From Cycas panzhihuaensis (Eukaryota > Cycadophyta), in NCBI GenBank assembly GCA_023213395.1, contig CM041465.1, positions 159,533,741-159,597,740 on the forward strand: a stretch of DNA of 64,000 nucleotides. Reading direction: 5' to 3'. Positions within the stretch are counted from its first letter, which is position 1. Each line of letters opens with the position of its first letter. The notes under the pieces were generated by a model. The model searched no databases, had not been told where the DNA came from, and saw only the letters and a list, made by a program, of their open reading frames with translations. The position numbers and the translations under genes are program-made. Positions 1 to 11,203 of the stretch are shown in pieces.

Positions 1-760
1 CTACCTAGTGAGGGTATATCAATAGGTCCAAAAACATCGTTATACACTAATTATAGAATACCCTTTGCTCTCTTCAATCTTGAGGGAAAACTGACTTGAT
101 TTTATTTGCCATACACACAATGCTCACAGAAATCAAAATCAAAAGAGCTATTAATTCCATAGATGTATTCTTTAATATATTTGGAGAATAAATCATGGAG
201 GACTTTCTCTCTAATATGGCCCAATCTCTGATGTCATAGCATAGTTTTACCAACAAGTGATATTTGAGTCTCACCTTCATTATTTCTACTTTTTGTAATA
301 GTTGGATTGTAACTTCCAGCACACACTGTATTTGCATCAAGTTTGTATAGTGTTCCAAATCGGACCTCTCTTACTAACACCAATGCTCCTCGAACCATTC
401 TATAACTATCTTTATTAAAGATCACTTATATTCCTATATCACCCAATTGAATGAAAGATGACAGACTCATAGCCGAAGCAAGAATATAACTTATATCAAG
501 GATAGTTTTAACCCTTCCATCCCCCAAGCGAACCTTTACCCTTCCATGACCCACAATTTTATATTGGTAATGATCCCCAAGAAATACCTCGCCTCCATCA
601 ATCTTTGTATATTCATAAAACTAGTCCTTATGGGAGTAACATGAAATGAAGCACCAAAGTTAATTAACTACGACTCAACATTTGACAACTTACTTGAGGT
701 CACCAAATAAACATCACCATCATCTTTATCAAAGGCTTTTGTTACTGTGGAAGAAGTAGC
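1..760 (-). pseudogene. Copia protease, pre-integrase and start of integrase (element A)
   Basis: Minus-strand fragments read in several frames. Near 640-700 there is a protease-like stretch INFGASFHVTP, where family members have D-S-G-A-S; the catalytic Asp is Asn and the Ser is Phe here. Around 100-250 the pre-integrase domain is recognisable: an LGHMS-like motif is blurred, but a CEHC-V-GK pattern survives in a shifted frame. At the window edge KGIL*LVYNDVFGP matches the first catalytic Asp region of copia integrases (normally HSDVWGP), with a stop just before it. The product would be part of the Gag-Pol polyprotein that matures and integrates the element. At least two frameshifts plus stops make it a pseudogene. 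Confidence 0.75.
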
Positions 761-793
761 TTTAGGTGACTTTCCTTTGTCAACCTCGACTTA

Positions 794-1522
794 ACACTAG
801 CTCTTCATATGGCTAGCCTTCCCACATCTCCAACATACCAAAGGTCCTTTGCCTAGAGATTTGGATATTCCTTTGGATTTTGGTCATTTAATCCTAGGCC
901 TTTGTTGTTTGCGATCTAATGTTCAACCTCTTATCGATAATGCTTCTTTTGATTAATCCTCAAAAGATTTTTGCCTTGTCTCTTTTAATAATAGGGTAGT
1001 AAAAACATCATAAAATTTTAGGGTAGCAGTAGCTATGTTAATCGTCATCACAAGACTATCCCAAGAATCAGGAAGTGAATATAACATGGTAATACACTTG
1101 TCTTCTTTAGATATTGTTATCCCAACTGAAACAAGTTGGCTTACCACAGTGTTAAATGTAATGAGATGATCTACAACTACATATCCATCATTCATCCTAA
1201 GTGAATACAGCTTTTTTTGAAGAAATAGTTTATTAACCAAGGACTTTGTCTGATACAAAGCCTCTAACTTTATCCATAGATCTTTGGCCATAGACTCTGT
1301 GGCAACATTCAATAATACCATGTCTAAAAAGTATAATATTATCAAACGGATTGCCTTTCGATCAAGCTTCTTCCAGTCTTCATCACCCATAGTGGCAAGC
1401 TTTGTTCCTACTACAATGATCCACTAATCCTTCTTAATGAGGATATCTTCGATCTTTAGTTTCCACAGCTCAGAGTTCTAGCCATTAAACTTTTTAATAT
1501 CCATATTTGTAATGTTTTCCAT
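794..1522 (-). pseudogene. Copia Gag (UBN2-type) with zinc knuckle, element A
   Basis: The likely start codon is at 1520-1522 (minus), in a family-typical context: MENITNMDIKKFNG, then ELWKLKIEDILIKKD. The body (953-1390) is a 145-residue open stretch of the UBN2 Gag type, with LWIKLEALYQTKSLVNKLFL and a conserved SLPDSWDSLV. The C-terminal CCHC knuckle lies at 794-835 (CWRCGKASHMKS-stop-C): all four zinc ligands survive, but a TAG interrupts the last spacer. Two more TAG codons lie near the N-terminus (after KKFNG and after IKKD); at least the second replaces an expected Gln. Gag packages the element RNA. Identity is clear; the gene is dead. Confidence 0.85.
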
Positions 1523-1590
1523 GATCTTTGCACTTAAGTTCACTATACAAGACTCTCACTTACCAAATGGCTTCCTACAGAACTAAAACC

Positions 1591-1607
1591 CTTAGCTCTT
1601 ATACCAA
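1591..1607 (-). other. Primer-binding site, element A
   Basis: On the minus strand this reads TTGGTATAAGAGCTAAG, close to the plant initiator-Met tRNA primer site TGGTATCAGAGC. It lies directly between the LTR end (1609) and gag, where reverse transcription is primed. Confidence 0.75.
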
Positions 1608-1608
1608 A

Positions 1609-2104
1609 TAAAGAGAAAATATAACTGCAAAAGTAATGCGATAACAGAACTCTAAACCATACAAAGAATAAATAACATAAATAAATCAAGCACTTAATAA
1701 AGAACACTAGGAGATTTAGGTCTAAGCATAGACATTTTATTAATCTAAGTAATGACTAATGAATCATAGAGATGAATAAACCCTAACTCTTCACATCAAC
1801 GCATCCACAACCGTCTCACATTACATGTGTTATTACATAAGAATATATATATACAACATTATAAGATACCACCTTGCAGTTTTACAATACAATGGGCATA
1901 AACCATGGGCTAACAAAAGACCCCCATAAGACACAAAAAAAAAATTCTTGGGGACTCCCTCCCTCGAACCCCTACCTAGAGGGGCGCTAACCCCTAGACC
2001 CCCCAGTCAGGGGCCCTACAACGGGCCCCCAGACCCCCATAAAAGGGCTCTAGTGTAATGCCTATACCCATGTAACACTTACAAAGTGTTCAACATATCT
2101 AACA
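1609..2104 (-). repeat. 5' LTR of copia element A
   Basis: About 496 bp. On the minus strand it starts TGTTAGATATGTTG (complement at 2104) and ends beside the primer-binding site with the terminal dinucleotide mutated. It includes a TATA-like run near 1846-1856 and a C/G-rich block at 1948-2045 that can fold. The partner LTR is outside the window, so the boundaries rest on the TG terminus and the primer site. Confidence 0.65.
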
Positions 2105-2818
2105 ACATTGTCCTTATAAGTAATGAAAGATAAATATTTGAGTGAAAACTTGGGGATCTTTTAATTAGGGTTTCTTAGATTCTTTTAACTATATTAATTT
2201 ATTTTGTTTATTCTCCTAAAATAAATTAGTTAAAATTTTTTTATTATTTCCTTTTCAAATATCAACTTAAAAAAAAGTAAACAAAACTTAAAAGTACTTA
2301 TCTAATGTGTTTTCTAATAAGAAGTTATTTTATGATGAGACCTTAATAATGCTTAAGTGATTTCTTACCTTTCCTTTTACCTATAAGAAAATATCATAAG
2401 AAAATCTATTGAGTAATTATTGATCTTTAAATAAAATCAATACAAACCTATATGATAGGCAAGTGAAAATGCTTTAATATAGGGATAAGGCATTTATTTA
2501 TGCATGCATTATGTATATACATATATGTATGTGTGTGTGTGTGTGAAGATATAGATATATCTCTTTATAAACAACCACTTGACTAGTCCTCTAAAGTAAT
2601 AAATCAAACAAGCTAGAAGAAATATGAGTAAAATGATAATAAAATCAATAATTAATATAAAAACAATGGTAAATTAACAACAAATAGTGGTTGAACAATA
2701 ATAAAGAGTAATGAAATATTCTACTTAAAAAATAAATGATAAATCAAATGTATATCATATCAAAAAATAAATATCATAAAAAGATTAAAAGTTAACACAT
2801 AGTAATACCATCAAAACT
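2105..2818. other. Noncoding AT-rich spacer
   Basis: No frame or element is recognised. It holds a short (GT)n microsatellite at about 2526-2545 flanked by TA-rich sequence. It separates elements A and B and includes the AAACT target site of B at 2814-2818. Confidence 0.6.
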
Positions 2819-3098
2819 TGAGAGAATGAGGACAAAGTAGAGTAGGTAAAATATTCAACCCATTTTTATAGAGTAGCATAATTTCTAAGGTGTAGGTGGT
2901 GTTGATAAATACCATGGACTTCACCCATAAAATTTATAGTTTGGGAGGAGGGTGGGAGCCCACCTCAATTAATAAAATTTAAATAATAAAATAATAATAA
3001 ACATAAAATAAAATAACACTTACGATTATACAATGATGACTATAGTAGCTCACATGGTCCCAATGCACACTATAGGGTAATGAATATTAAACCTAACA
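2819..3098 (-). repeat. 3' LTR of element B
   Basis: 280 bp, TGAGAGAATGAG...CCTAACA on the plus strand. It is a clear direct copy of 7811-8091, with substitutions scattered throughout. Confidence 0.85.
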
Positions 3099-3108
3099 TT
3101 CTCCCCCA
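3099..3108 (-). other. Polypurine tract, element B
   Basis: The minus strand reads TGGGGGAGAA immediately before the 3' LTR, the usual plus-strand DNA primer position. Confidence 0.75.
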
Positions 3109-3310
3109 TAATGTTTATTATGTGAAACTCTAAGTTTTTCTTTGGGAAAGATATCTATTGCTTGTTCTTTTACTTTGAAGTAAACCAATTCCATGTCAAC
3201 ATCCCTTATTCATACCTTCGTAATGATAGTCTCTTCAAGAATGTAAGGCTCATCTGGTTTCCAAACTTAAGTAGGTATGGTTTCATTAGGTTCTTTATCT
3301 TCTTCATCTT

Positions 3311-3580
3311 TTACCTTGAGTGATAATCAACTTTATTGGAGTCTTCAATAGTACATATAATATTATCAAACATATCATTATTATCTTGGTCTAACATTTG
3401 TCCTACATATAAAACATAATCAACATATTTAGTTTTTTTTAATTGTGTAGTGGGTCCCCCATAAACTAATTCTAAAATGTCCCATGCATTCTTTGATATA
3501 GTTATCTCACTTATGCTTGAGAATGTTTGATCATCTAATGCATAAAATATTAAAGCTAAGGCTTTGTTGTCCTTTTTCAT
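3311..3580 (-). pseudogene. Copia Gag fragment inside element B
   Basis: An 89-residue open stretch on the minus strand, KKDNKALALIFYALDDQ then NAWDILELVYGG. It closely resembles the Gag of element C at 21024-21353 (KKDNKALVLIFYALEDH), so B derives from the same copia group. Its place near the 3' LTR, with nothing of pol between, shows that nearly all downstream coding sequence was lost. No start or zinc knuckle is seen. It is a relic of a nucleocapsid protein and not functional. Confidence 0.75.
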
Positions 3581-4359
3581 ATTTTCTTTAAGGTTTTGTT
3601 CATCTTCATTGTAACCATCATTTACAAATTTCTAAAGATTATTAGCAATAAAATATGATTTTATTAAATTTCTCCAAAGTTAAAAATTGGTTCCATCAAC
3701 TATAGATATACTTATATTACCAAGATTTATTACCATTATAAACACTTTCATACAATATCTAAAGAGAAATATATGGCCTTATTAATCAGGTAAGAATTCT
3801 TTTAACATCAAATTAAAAATAAGATGAAAGATGTATCTTTTTAAATGAAAATAATGAAATAAGAATGCACTTTCTTTTTTGAAAAAATATATATAACTCA
3901 AGCAAGTTTTCAAAAGTAATTCAAATAAGCTCTAAAATAGTATGTAATTAATGGAAATAAGATACCCTTTGGATGAGCAAAATGGAATGCACTCTAAATG
4001 TATTTTTATATGCAATAAAAAGAACCTTAATTGATGTTTTAAAAAATAAACTTTCATAAAGAGATAAAATTATCAATGATGAGCAAAATGAGCCTATTAT
4101 GAGTTTCAATATATAGATGAATAAACTAAAAATAATTGAGCAATAAATACACTTTTATATGAGCCCCTTTCAAGTTGTAAAAAGATGTAAAGTATGCTTT
4201 AAATATAACCTTTAAATATAGACTTTTATTTTAGCCTTGAATGCACTTTAAAAATATGCTTTAAAATAAGCAAGTTGACCTTAAAATAAGTAAAAATAGG
4301 ATTGATATCAACTTTAACATAAAGTAAATAAATTATAAAATGAAATAACAACTTAAAAC
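3581..4359. other. Noncoding interior of element B
   Basis: AT-rich sequence with no credible frame. It may contain the eroded start of the Gag upstream of 3580, but nothing can be aligned by eye. Confidence 0.5.
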
Positions 4360-5008
4360 TGTTGAGAAGATAAGGTCTGAACCCTTAAACTACCAACAAG
4401 ATCTAAATTATTCTTGCAACTAGTTACAGGAATCAAAACTAAAATTTAACATGCAAGTTCTTAAACCAGAGATAAAATAATAAAATGAACAAGAAAGCCA
4501 AGCATCACATGTACACCTAATATAACATGGTAAAACCCTAGGAGTGTGCTAGGGAAACATCCACATAGGAAAGGTATAAATATTTATTGTTGTAGAATGG
4601 AGAAAATATATATAATCCTATAGCAGAGTGCTCATAGCAACAACAACCAGCCACCCAACTCCTCATAGTATATTGAACACAATCAACATAATGAAAATTA
4701 CCCTAAATTGGGATATATGAGAGGCTCATCCAAGGCACAAATCTTGACTATAGAATCTAGGGTATTTTGAGAAAGTAACCCTGATTCTCTTTACAATTTA
4801 ATATACTTTCCAGTGCTAAATTTTTGGGTCAGGGGCTATTGCCCCGGAACCCCCTCTTTGTAGGGGGCATTCCATATTCCCCATACCTCCCTGGCCAACG
4901 AGGTCTCTTTCCCCCCTTTGAACCCCCCAAGGAAGGTTTGGAGGGGAAATTGCACTGCTAACATGTCAAAATTTTAGCCTCCAACCATTTTTGTTACATT
5001 ACCTAACA
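4360..5008 (-). repeat. Solo LTR nested in element B
   Basis: About 649 bp with TG...CA termini: the minus strand starts TGTTAGGTAATG and ends CTTCTCAACA. It is flanked by AAAAC (4355-4359) and AAAAT (5009-5013), a one-mismatch 5-bp target duplication. It holds a C/G-rich block at 4845-4945 resembling the one in the LTR of element A. There is no internal region or partner, so this is probably the product of recombination between two LTRs. Confidence 0.6.
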
Positions 5009-5436
5009 AAAATAAAGTTATTAAGGTTTATAAAGTACTAGTTTGTGAGATTAAATTCCAAAGGTCTTTATTTCTTTCAAGAGGCCAAAATTGACTAAAA
5101 GAATACAAAAATAGGTGCGAGCCTCTAAAAGACAAGTGAAAATAATCAAAGATGGATTAGTAACTTAATAATATATAAATATGCTTGAATGAAGTAACAA
5201 AATAACTCAAAAATGTTAAAAAATGCTCAAACTTAGACTAAACAAAATAGCTAAATTTAGCACCCTTAAACTCCTATAAGACAACTTCAAAACTCAATAA
5301 AAGTATCTCTAGTACAAAGACAATGAAATTGTCTTTCCAACGAATCTAACCATTCAAAAAATAGACTTTTGGATCAAAAGTTATAGTCAAAACTATAAAA
5401 GGGCCTCCTTAAGGTAAAAAATTAAATTGGTCAAAG

Positions 5437-7440
5437 TGGGGGGGGTGTTAAGCCCCTTGGGCAAGTTAGCCCCTAGTCATATGGAGGGTGCCTAAGACAT
5501 CTGCTGACTAGTGAAAGGGGCTATTGACTTAAAAAATTATTAAAAAGTATGAAAATTTTAAAATCCAAAAATAATAAATTCATCCGAATGGGTTTTTAAA
5601 TCTGCCCCCAGATCTAAAAAATGAGGTCATATGGGGCCTCAATGGGACCACTAGCTAGGGTCAAAGGAGGGTTGGAAATTTGAGTTAATGTAAAAGATAG
5701 CTAAATATTTAAAATCTAAAATTATTAAATTAGATTAATAAGGATTTTAATTCTACCTCGTTTAAGGTTAGACCATGGTCATATGAAGCTTTGTATATGA
5801 CCATTAATGGAGGCGAAAAAACATTTAAAAAAAATAAATGAAATAATAAAACTATATGAATGTTAATCAAATGATTAATAAATGAAAAACATCACATAAA
5901 TGATTAATAAAATGATAAAAAATCGATCATAATATGATCGATCTCATCACTAGAGAGGGGCATAGATTAAAATCAGATAAATATTTTAAAAAAATTATTT
6001 ATTTCTCTAAAATAAAATATTAAATAAATAAATAAATAATTGAAATAAAAACCACTTCAATTTCCCCTACTTTCGAGCCAAAAAACTTCTCCAAATTTGG
6101 CTTTTACGATGACAACATTCTCTTAAATAATTTCTATTGTGAGAGGAGGAGCACAAAATAGAGAGACCACACAACAAAGACATGTAGAGAATGGAAAGCA
6201 AATGGAGGCACAGAGGGCATAGACTAACAATGTAATTATCCTCGATGCATATGATTATTAGATGCTTGAAATGCTAGAGATCATGTGATGCAGGGGCATG
6301 TGGGCATGAATAGGTAAGAAAGATAAGATGTCATGTAGTTATCACCTGCACAGAGCCAGAGAGCTGCAAATAGATGGAGATCAAGCATTGCAGTTGCCAT
6401 GCAAATACATGGTGGGCTAGGGGGGGTGGGGGTGTTAAGCCCCTTGGGCAAGTTAGCCCATGGTCATCTGGTCAGTAAGACCATCCGCTAACTAGTGAAA
6501 GGGGCTATTGACTTAAAAAATTATTAAAAAGTATGAAAATTTTAAAATCCAAAAATATTAAATTCACCCTAATGGGTTTTCAAATCTGCGCCCAGATCTA
6601 AAAAATGAGGTCATATGGGGCCTCAATGGGACCATTGGCTAGGGTCAAAGGAGGGCTGGAAATTTGAGATAATACAAAATATAGCTAAATATTTAAAATT
6701 CCAAAATTATTAAATTGGATTAATAAGGATTTTAGTTCTTCCCCTTTTAAGGTTAGACCACGGTCATATGAAGCTTTGCATATGACCACTAACGGAGGTG
6801 AAGAGGGCTATACAGAGAACTAAAAAATTGTCTAATTTAATTTAATTTTTTAAAAACATTTTAAAAGAAGTAAATAAAATAATAAAATTGTGTGAATGTT
6901 AATCAAATGATTAATAAATGAAAAACATCACATGTATGATTAATAAAATGATAAAAAATTGATTATGATCTGATCAATCTCATCACCAGAGTGGGGTGGA
7001 GATTAAAACGAGATAAATATTTTTTAAAAATTTATTTATTTCTCTAAAATAAAATATTACATAAATTTTAAAAAATTGAAATGAAACCTCTTCAATTTTC
7101 CCTACTTATAAGCCCAAAACCTTCTCCAAATTTGGCTTTTGTGATGACAACATTCTCCTAAATAATTTCTACTGCGAAAGGAGGAGCATGAAATAGAGAG
7201 ACCACACAATAAAGGCATGTAGAGAATGGAAAGTAAATGGAGGTACAGAGGGTACATACAAACAATGTAATTATCCTTGATGTGTCTCATTAGTAGACAC
7301 CTGAAATTCTAGAGATCATGTGATGTAGGGGCATGCAGGCACATATAGGCAGGAAAGATAAGATGTCATGTAGTTATCATCTACACATAGCTAAAGAGCT
7401 ACAAATAGATGGAGATCAAGTGTTATGATTGCCATACAGA
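5437..7440. repeat. 987-bp tandem direct duplication
   Basis: The block starting GTGTTAAGCCCCTTGGGCAA at 5445 recurs at 6432, giving a period of 987 bp. Copy 1 runs about 5437-6420 and copy 2 about 6421-7440. The similarity covers the C-rich start, the AT-rich middle and the GAGAGACCACACAA tail. The copies differ by scattered substitutions and small indels. There is no coding capacity. Confidence 0.85.
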
Positions 7441-7793
7441 TACATAGGAGTATGGGGATGCAAACTAAGATAAGAACGTGGGAAGATGCAGAGCTAAGCC
7501 CATAACAAGTGCCACACAGGCATAGGAGAGTTGCAAGTCCTACACTCTCTCTTCACATAGATATATACAATCTCTGAACAATACACTAGCATATACATTG
7601 AATTATGTAAGTGAAGCAGGAACAGATGAAGGGAAAAAGGTGAGCAAACAAATTATCGATTTGGTAAATGGATCTCAAACAGAGTTCCATTTCCCTGAAC
7701 AAGATCAAATAAAGTGATTATTCTCTTCAACGAACTTGAATCTAGTCTCCTTTATCATGATAATCTATAACAAACTGAGTGCATATAAAGGAT

Positions 7794-7810
7794 CTAGCCC
7801 TAATACCAAA
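7794..7810 (-). other. Primer-binding site, element B
   Basis: The minus strand reads TTTGGTATTAGGGCTAG, a degenerate initiator-Met tRNA complement directly beside the 5' LTR. Confidence 0.7.
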
Positions 7811-8091
7811 TGAGAGAATGAGAACAAAGCATAGCAAGTAAAATATTCAACCCATTTTTACAATGTAACATAATTTCCAAAGTGTAGGTGGTGTTGATAA
7901 ACACTATGGACTTCACCCATTAAATTTATAGTTTGTGAGGTGGGTGGGAGCCTACCTCAACTCACAAAATTCAAATAATAAAATAATAATAAACATAAAA
8001 TAAAATAGAACTTACCATTACATAATGACAACTATAGTCAGCTCGTGTACTCCTAATACAAACTATAAGGTAATAAACATTAAACCTAATA
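7811..8091 (-). repeat. 5' LTR of element B
   Basis: 281 bp, TGAGAGAATGAG...CCTAATA on the plus strand, paired with 2819-3098. It is followed by the AAACT target duplication at 8092-8096. Confidence 0.85.
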
Positions 8092-8096
8092 AAACT

Positions 8097-8460
8097 CAAT
8101 AGAAAATTTGTAGTGGTACTACCTAAATAATAAAAGTGAGATATAGTACAAGAAGAGTGATACCATTGATGTCTAGTTAAAATCACATAATTATACCACT
8201 AAAAGTATGAAATTGATATGTAGTATGATAAGTGTGGTACCATAGAAGATGCAGGCAAATACATGGTATCATTACTAAAACATATGCAAGAACACATAGT
8301 ACAATAGTATGACATACAATATAATAAAAATTTATAGAAAATTAGTAGAATGACAAATCAAATACAAAAGTTAGAATCACCATAGAAGGGGTATACATCA
8401 ATCCTTAATCCATCTATTAAAATATAATATTATCTCATAATGTTTTATGTTAATTTCTAT
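8097..8460. other. Noncoding spacer
   Basis: AT-rich sequence without recognisable genes or elements. Confidence 0.5.
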
Positions 8461-8742
8461 TGTTAGGATTAATTATTATTATGTTAATGTTATTATTAAA
8501 ATTTAGTTGAGTGGGTAGTTACCCAATTCAATGTATATGTAATCATCTCTCTCATTATGTATATAGGGGTGAATGCAAAAAGTTATGGGATTTTATACTA
8601 TATTGACTAATTTCTAAGGTGGTTTTTCTTCCCTAAAAGGGGTTTTCCACTTGTTTATATCTAGTCTCCATTGATGTATATTTATTCATTCTTTGATACT
8701 AAATTATATAATGTATGTTGTACTCTTAATACCTCTCCAACA
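8461..8742 (+). repeat. Solo copia LTR
   Basis: 282 bp from TGTTAGGATTAATT to CTCTCCAACA. A TATA-like box lies near 8560 and the plant copia LTR motif GGTGGTTTTTCTTCC...GGGGTTTTCCACTTG near 8619-8654. The reverse complement of the LTRs of element D carries the same motif, so it is a related family. CTAT flanks both ends (8457-8460, 8743-8746), consistent with an eroded target duplication. No internal sequence is attached. Confidence 0.65.
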
Positions 8743-10090
8743 CTATTAATGAAATTATATGTAAAACAACATGTTTAAGTGTGCAAATAAGGGACGTAAA
8801 TCGATACCTTAGAGAATTGACATGCTACTTAGGGTTTAAAATGAAAGTATGAAAGGATATTTATAGTGAATAAATCAAAAGAAAATACTCATAAACTCAT
8901 TTTATAGAGTTTTATTTTAAGAAAAGCATACTATTTATTAAGGGATAATTATAAAGTTATCCTTAATAAGTCAGAAATAGGGCCATGAGATAAGGAAAAT
9001 TTATAAAAGGAGCATAACTTCCTTATACAGTATGTGATTTTAACCCATGAGTACTCAATTCATATCTACTTGGAGAGATGTATATAATGGGACATGGGGG
9101 AAAAGTAGTTGCATTCAAAATCAAAGTAAAAAATATATTTTAAAAAAAGATAAATATATATAAGAAACTATAAAAAATACTTCTGTTGACCAAAATAAAT
9201 AACTCAGAAGAAGATAAAATTATGTTTAGCTCACAAGATAGTTAACTGAAAGGGAGACTTAACGTATATTTAACCCATATAAGCCAATTCAAAGGAGTGC
9301 GGGCTCATGTCAAGTTGAGATGGATACTCAAAGGAACTAAAGATGAGTGTGCAATAATAGTAATTGAATCATGTGTATGAAATAATGGTAATCAAGAGAA
9401 ATTATAATGGGGAAATTATATCATAATGACTATCATAACTAAAGGGATGGCCTATAAAGATGTATCTCCATAATAGAAAAGGTATTATAAAGAATAAATC
9501 TTGTATTATCATTGGTAAGGGGATGCAATATGGATAAAAAACTAGTGAAATTCTTAATAAAATACAACATCAAGCAAATGATAGGCAAATATAAATAATT
9601 AAATGAAATATTAGATAAATAATAAACAACTATATGTAATCTAATATATACCTAACTATAAAGAGTAAAAGCATAACTAAGATACCCAGATTTTGGGAAA
9701 GAGGCCTAAAATTGAGGAAATAGTTTATCCCTTTATCAATGGAGCTTAATGAAGCTCACATAATATAAAGTGAATATTAGCAATAACATATCATATGTAT
9801 GTATAAAAAACATTGCCAAAATTCTATCTATATTTTACCATGGTTTTGTAAGAGAGTAACATATTAAGGATTGAATCCAAAATATTTAATTCATATATTA
9901 TATAAAAATAAGAATGAGTAAAGAATATGCTTCAAAGTTATGAGCTCAAGAAATATGAATAATAGAAGAAAATAAAAAAATAATCTAATGAGTACCTAGC
10001 TATGTAATTAAGAGTATGAAGCTCAAGATTAAAAACTTAGAAAATAAGGGTTAGCTATTAGGTAATGAGTGGTAAATATATATAAACAAT
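8743..10090. other. Noncoding AT-rich region
   Basis: No open frame, LTR or structured repeat could be supported here. Confidence 0.5.
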
Positions 10091-10273
10091 AACTAGTCCA
10101 TTATGAATCTATAAAGCATTAGTAAAGGCTCCAATTATAGTAGTGTACTTAGCATAATTATTATTAGAGGATAGAATGGATAATCCTACATTGGCCAAAA
10201 TATTCCCATTTTGATCTTGAATAGTCTAAGCAAAAGTAGAAGGACCTAAATTTCCTTGATTTCCCTTATCTAT
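10091..10273 (-). pseudogene. RNase H domain relic
   Basis: The minus strand reads IDKGNQGNLGPSTFA, a stop, TIQDQNGNILANVGL, then NNNYAKYTTIIGAFTNAL. This fits the beta1-beta3 and alphaA pattern of type I RNase H of plant LINEs and some gypsy elements (KGNPGPSGFG, D-x-x-G-x-IL, AEYxALIxAL). The Glu of the usual AEY motif is Lys, so the catalytic site is lost, and two TAG stops are present. No LINE endonuclease or RT is seen nearby, so the parent element cannot be assigned. Confidence 0.6.
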
Positions 10274-10574
10274 GTGAATGAACAAAGCTATGATAATAAT
10301 CTAGGACTTATATTGGAAAGAACAATTTGATGGATAGGAGAGAGTGTAAAAATTAGTTAGTAAGGAGAATAATTAGGTGATACTGAATCTCTCCATCCTA
10401 ATATGAATTAATCTAGGGTGTGACATTGAAGAATGATAATTTTAGTATCTCACTTCATTTAGCTATAACACCTTTTTTGTATACATCAATCAAGCCTATG
10501 GTCTAGCAAATGATAATGTGAAGCTAAGGTGAACTAATCACCATTTAACTCATAGGGTGTAGATTCATACTCGA

Positions 10575-11203
10575 AGAGGACGTAGCTATGAACCAGACGC
10601 AATGGAACTAACTCGATGGCTAGGGTTTGATCAGAGTGGTGGCGGAAGGAGCTCTGCAAACTAGGACGCAATGGCATCCATCGAATGGCTCTAGCAAGGC
10701 CCATAGGGCCTCACCCAAGGATCTCATTGGGGCATTCAGTCTCGTAGATTTATTGGTGAAGAGAGACAGAATGGCTAAGGAGGAACGGTGGCACTGTTTG
10801 GGATGCTTCAGCCATTGCAAAGCAGACGTCTGTGTAGATCAGAGACCCCAGCCCTGGGTTAGTCTGAAACAATTGGTCGACTGTAGTGTTTTGAAGCCCT
10901 CATGCGCAGGAGGTAATGCCAAGGCTACCCTCTATGGCTCCATTTGTAAGTGTAGGTTCGAGACAGAAGGTAGGTGGGTTGGGCCTCTCAACTGCCCTCG
11001 ATTAGAGACAAATAGGCTGCTCAAAAAGACCATTTGGGTTAGACAATTTCAGCTTGGTGCAGCTAACTATTCAAAGGTGAAACAGACCAGGTCTCTGTCC
11101 TAGATCAAGAATAAGGATAGGAAGCTGTTGGCTAAGCTGGACTCAATCATGGTATGCTTATATTCCTTTGGTTGGAATTTCTTTGCAGTTTTTAAATTTT
11201 AAT
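10575..11203 (+). other. LINE 5' region (5' UTR) with an open frame of doubtful meaning
   Basis: GC-richer leader before ORF1. A frame from 10627 to 11103 stays open for 158 codons, but its protein (Cys- and Trp-containing, no motif) matches nothing I recognise. Both strands are open here, as often happens in GC-rich sequence. It most likely contains the internal promoter and 5' UTR of the LINE. Confidence 0.5.

Larger units (their letters stand above)
1..2104 (-). mobile_element. Ty1/copia element A, 5' portion, decayed
   Basis: Reading on the minus strand from 2104 down, the order is LTR, initiator-Met-type primer-binding site, gag, zinc knuckle, protease, pre-integrase domain and the first residues of the integrase core, cut by the window edge. 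This order is diagnostic of Ty1/copia. The rest of pol and the 3' LTR lie outside the window, so no target-site duplication can be tested. Frames are broken by several stops and frameshifts, so the copy is dead. Confidence 0.85.
2819..8091 (-). mobile_element. Copia-like element B, large and mostly noncoding (LARD-like)
   Basis: Two direct LTRs (2819-3098 and 7811-8091) are flanked by a perfect 5-bp target-site duplication, AAACT at 2814-2818 and 8092-8096. A polypurine tract follows the left LTR (3099-3108, minus) and an initiator-Met-type primer site precedes the right LTR (about 7794-7810), fixing the orientation as minus. Only a Gag fragment is found, and it sits near the 3' end; protease, integrase, RT and RNase H are not visible. 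The interior is AT-rich with C/G-rich blocks, a 987-bp tandem duplication and a nested solo LTR. It probably depended on proteins supplied in trans. Confidence 0.8.

Noticed and set aside
10627-11103. 158-codon frame as a separate gene
   Set aside because: No motif, and the reverse strand is also open. It lies in the 5' UTR position of the LINE.
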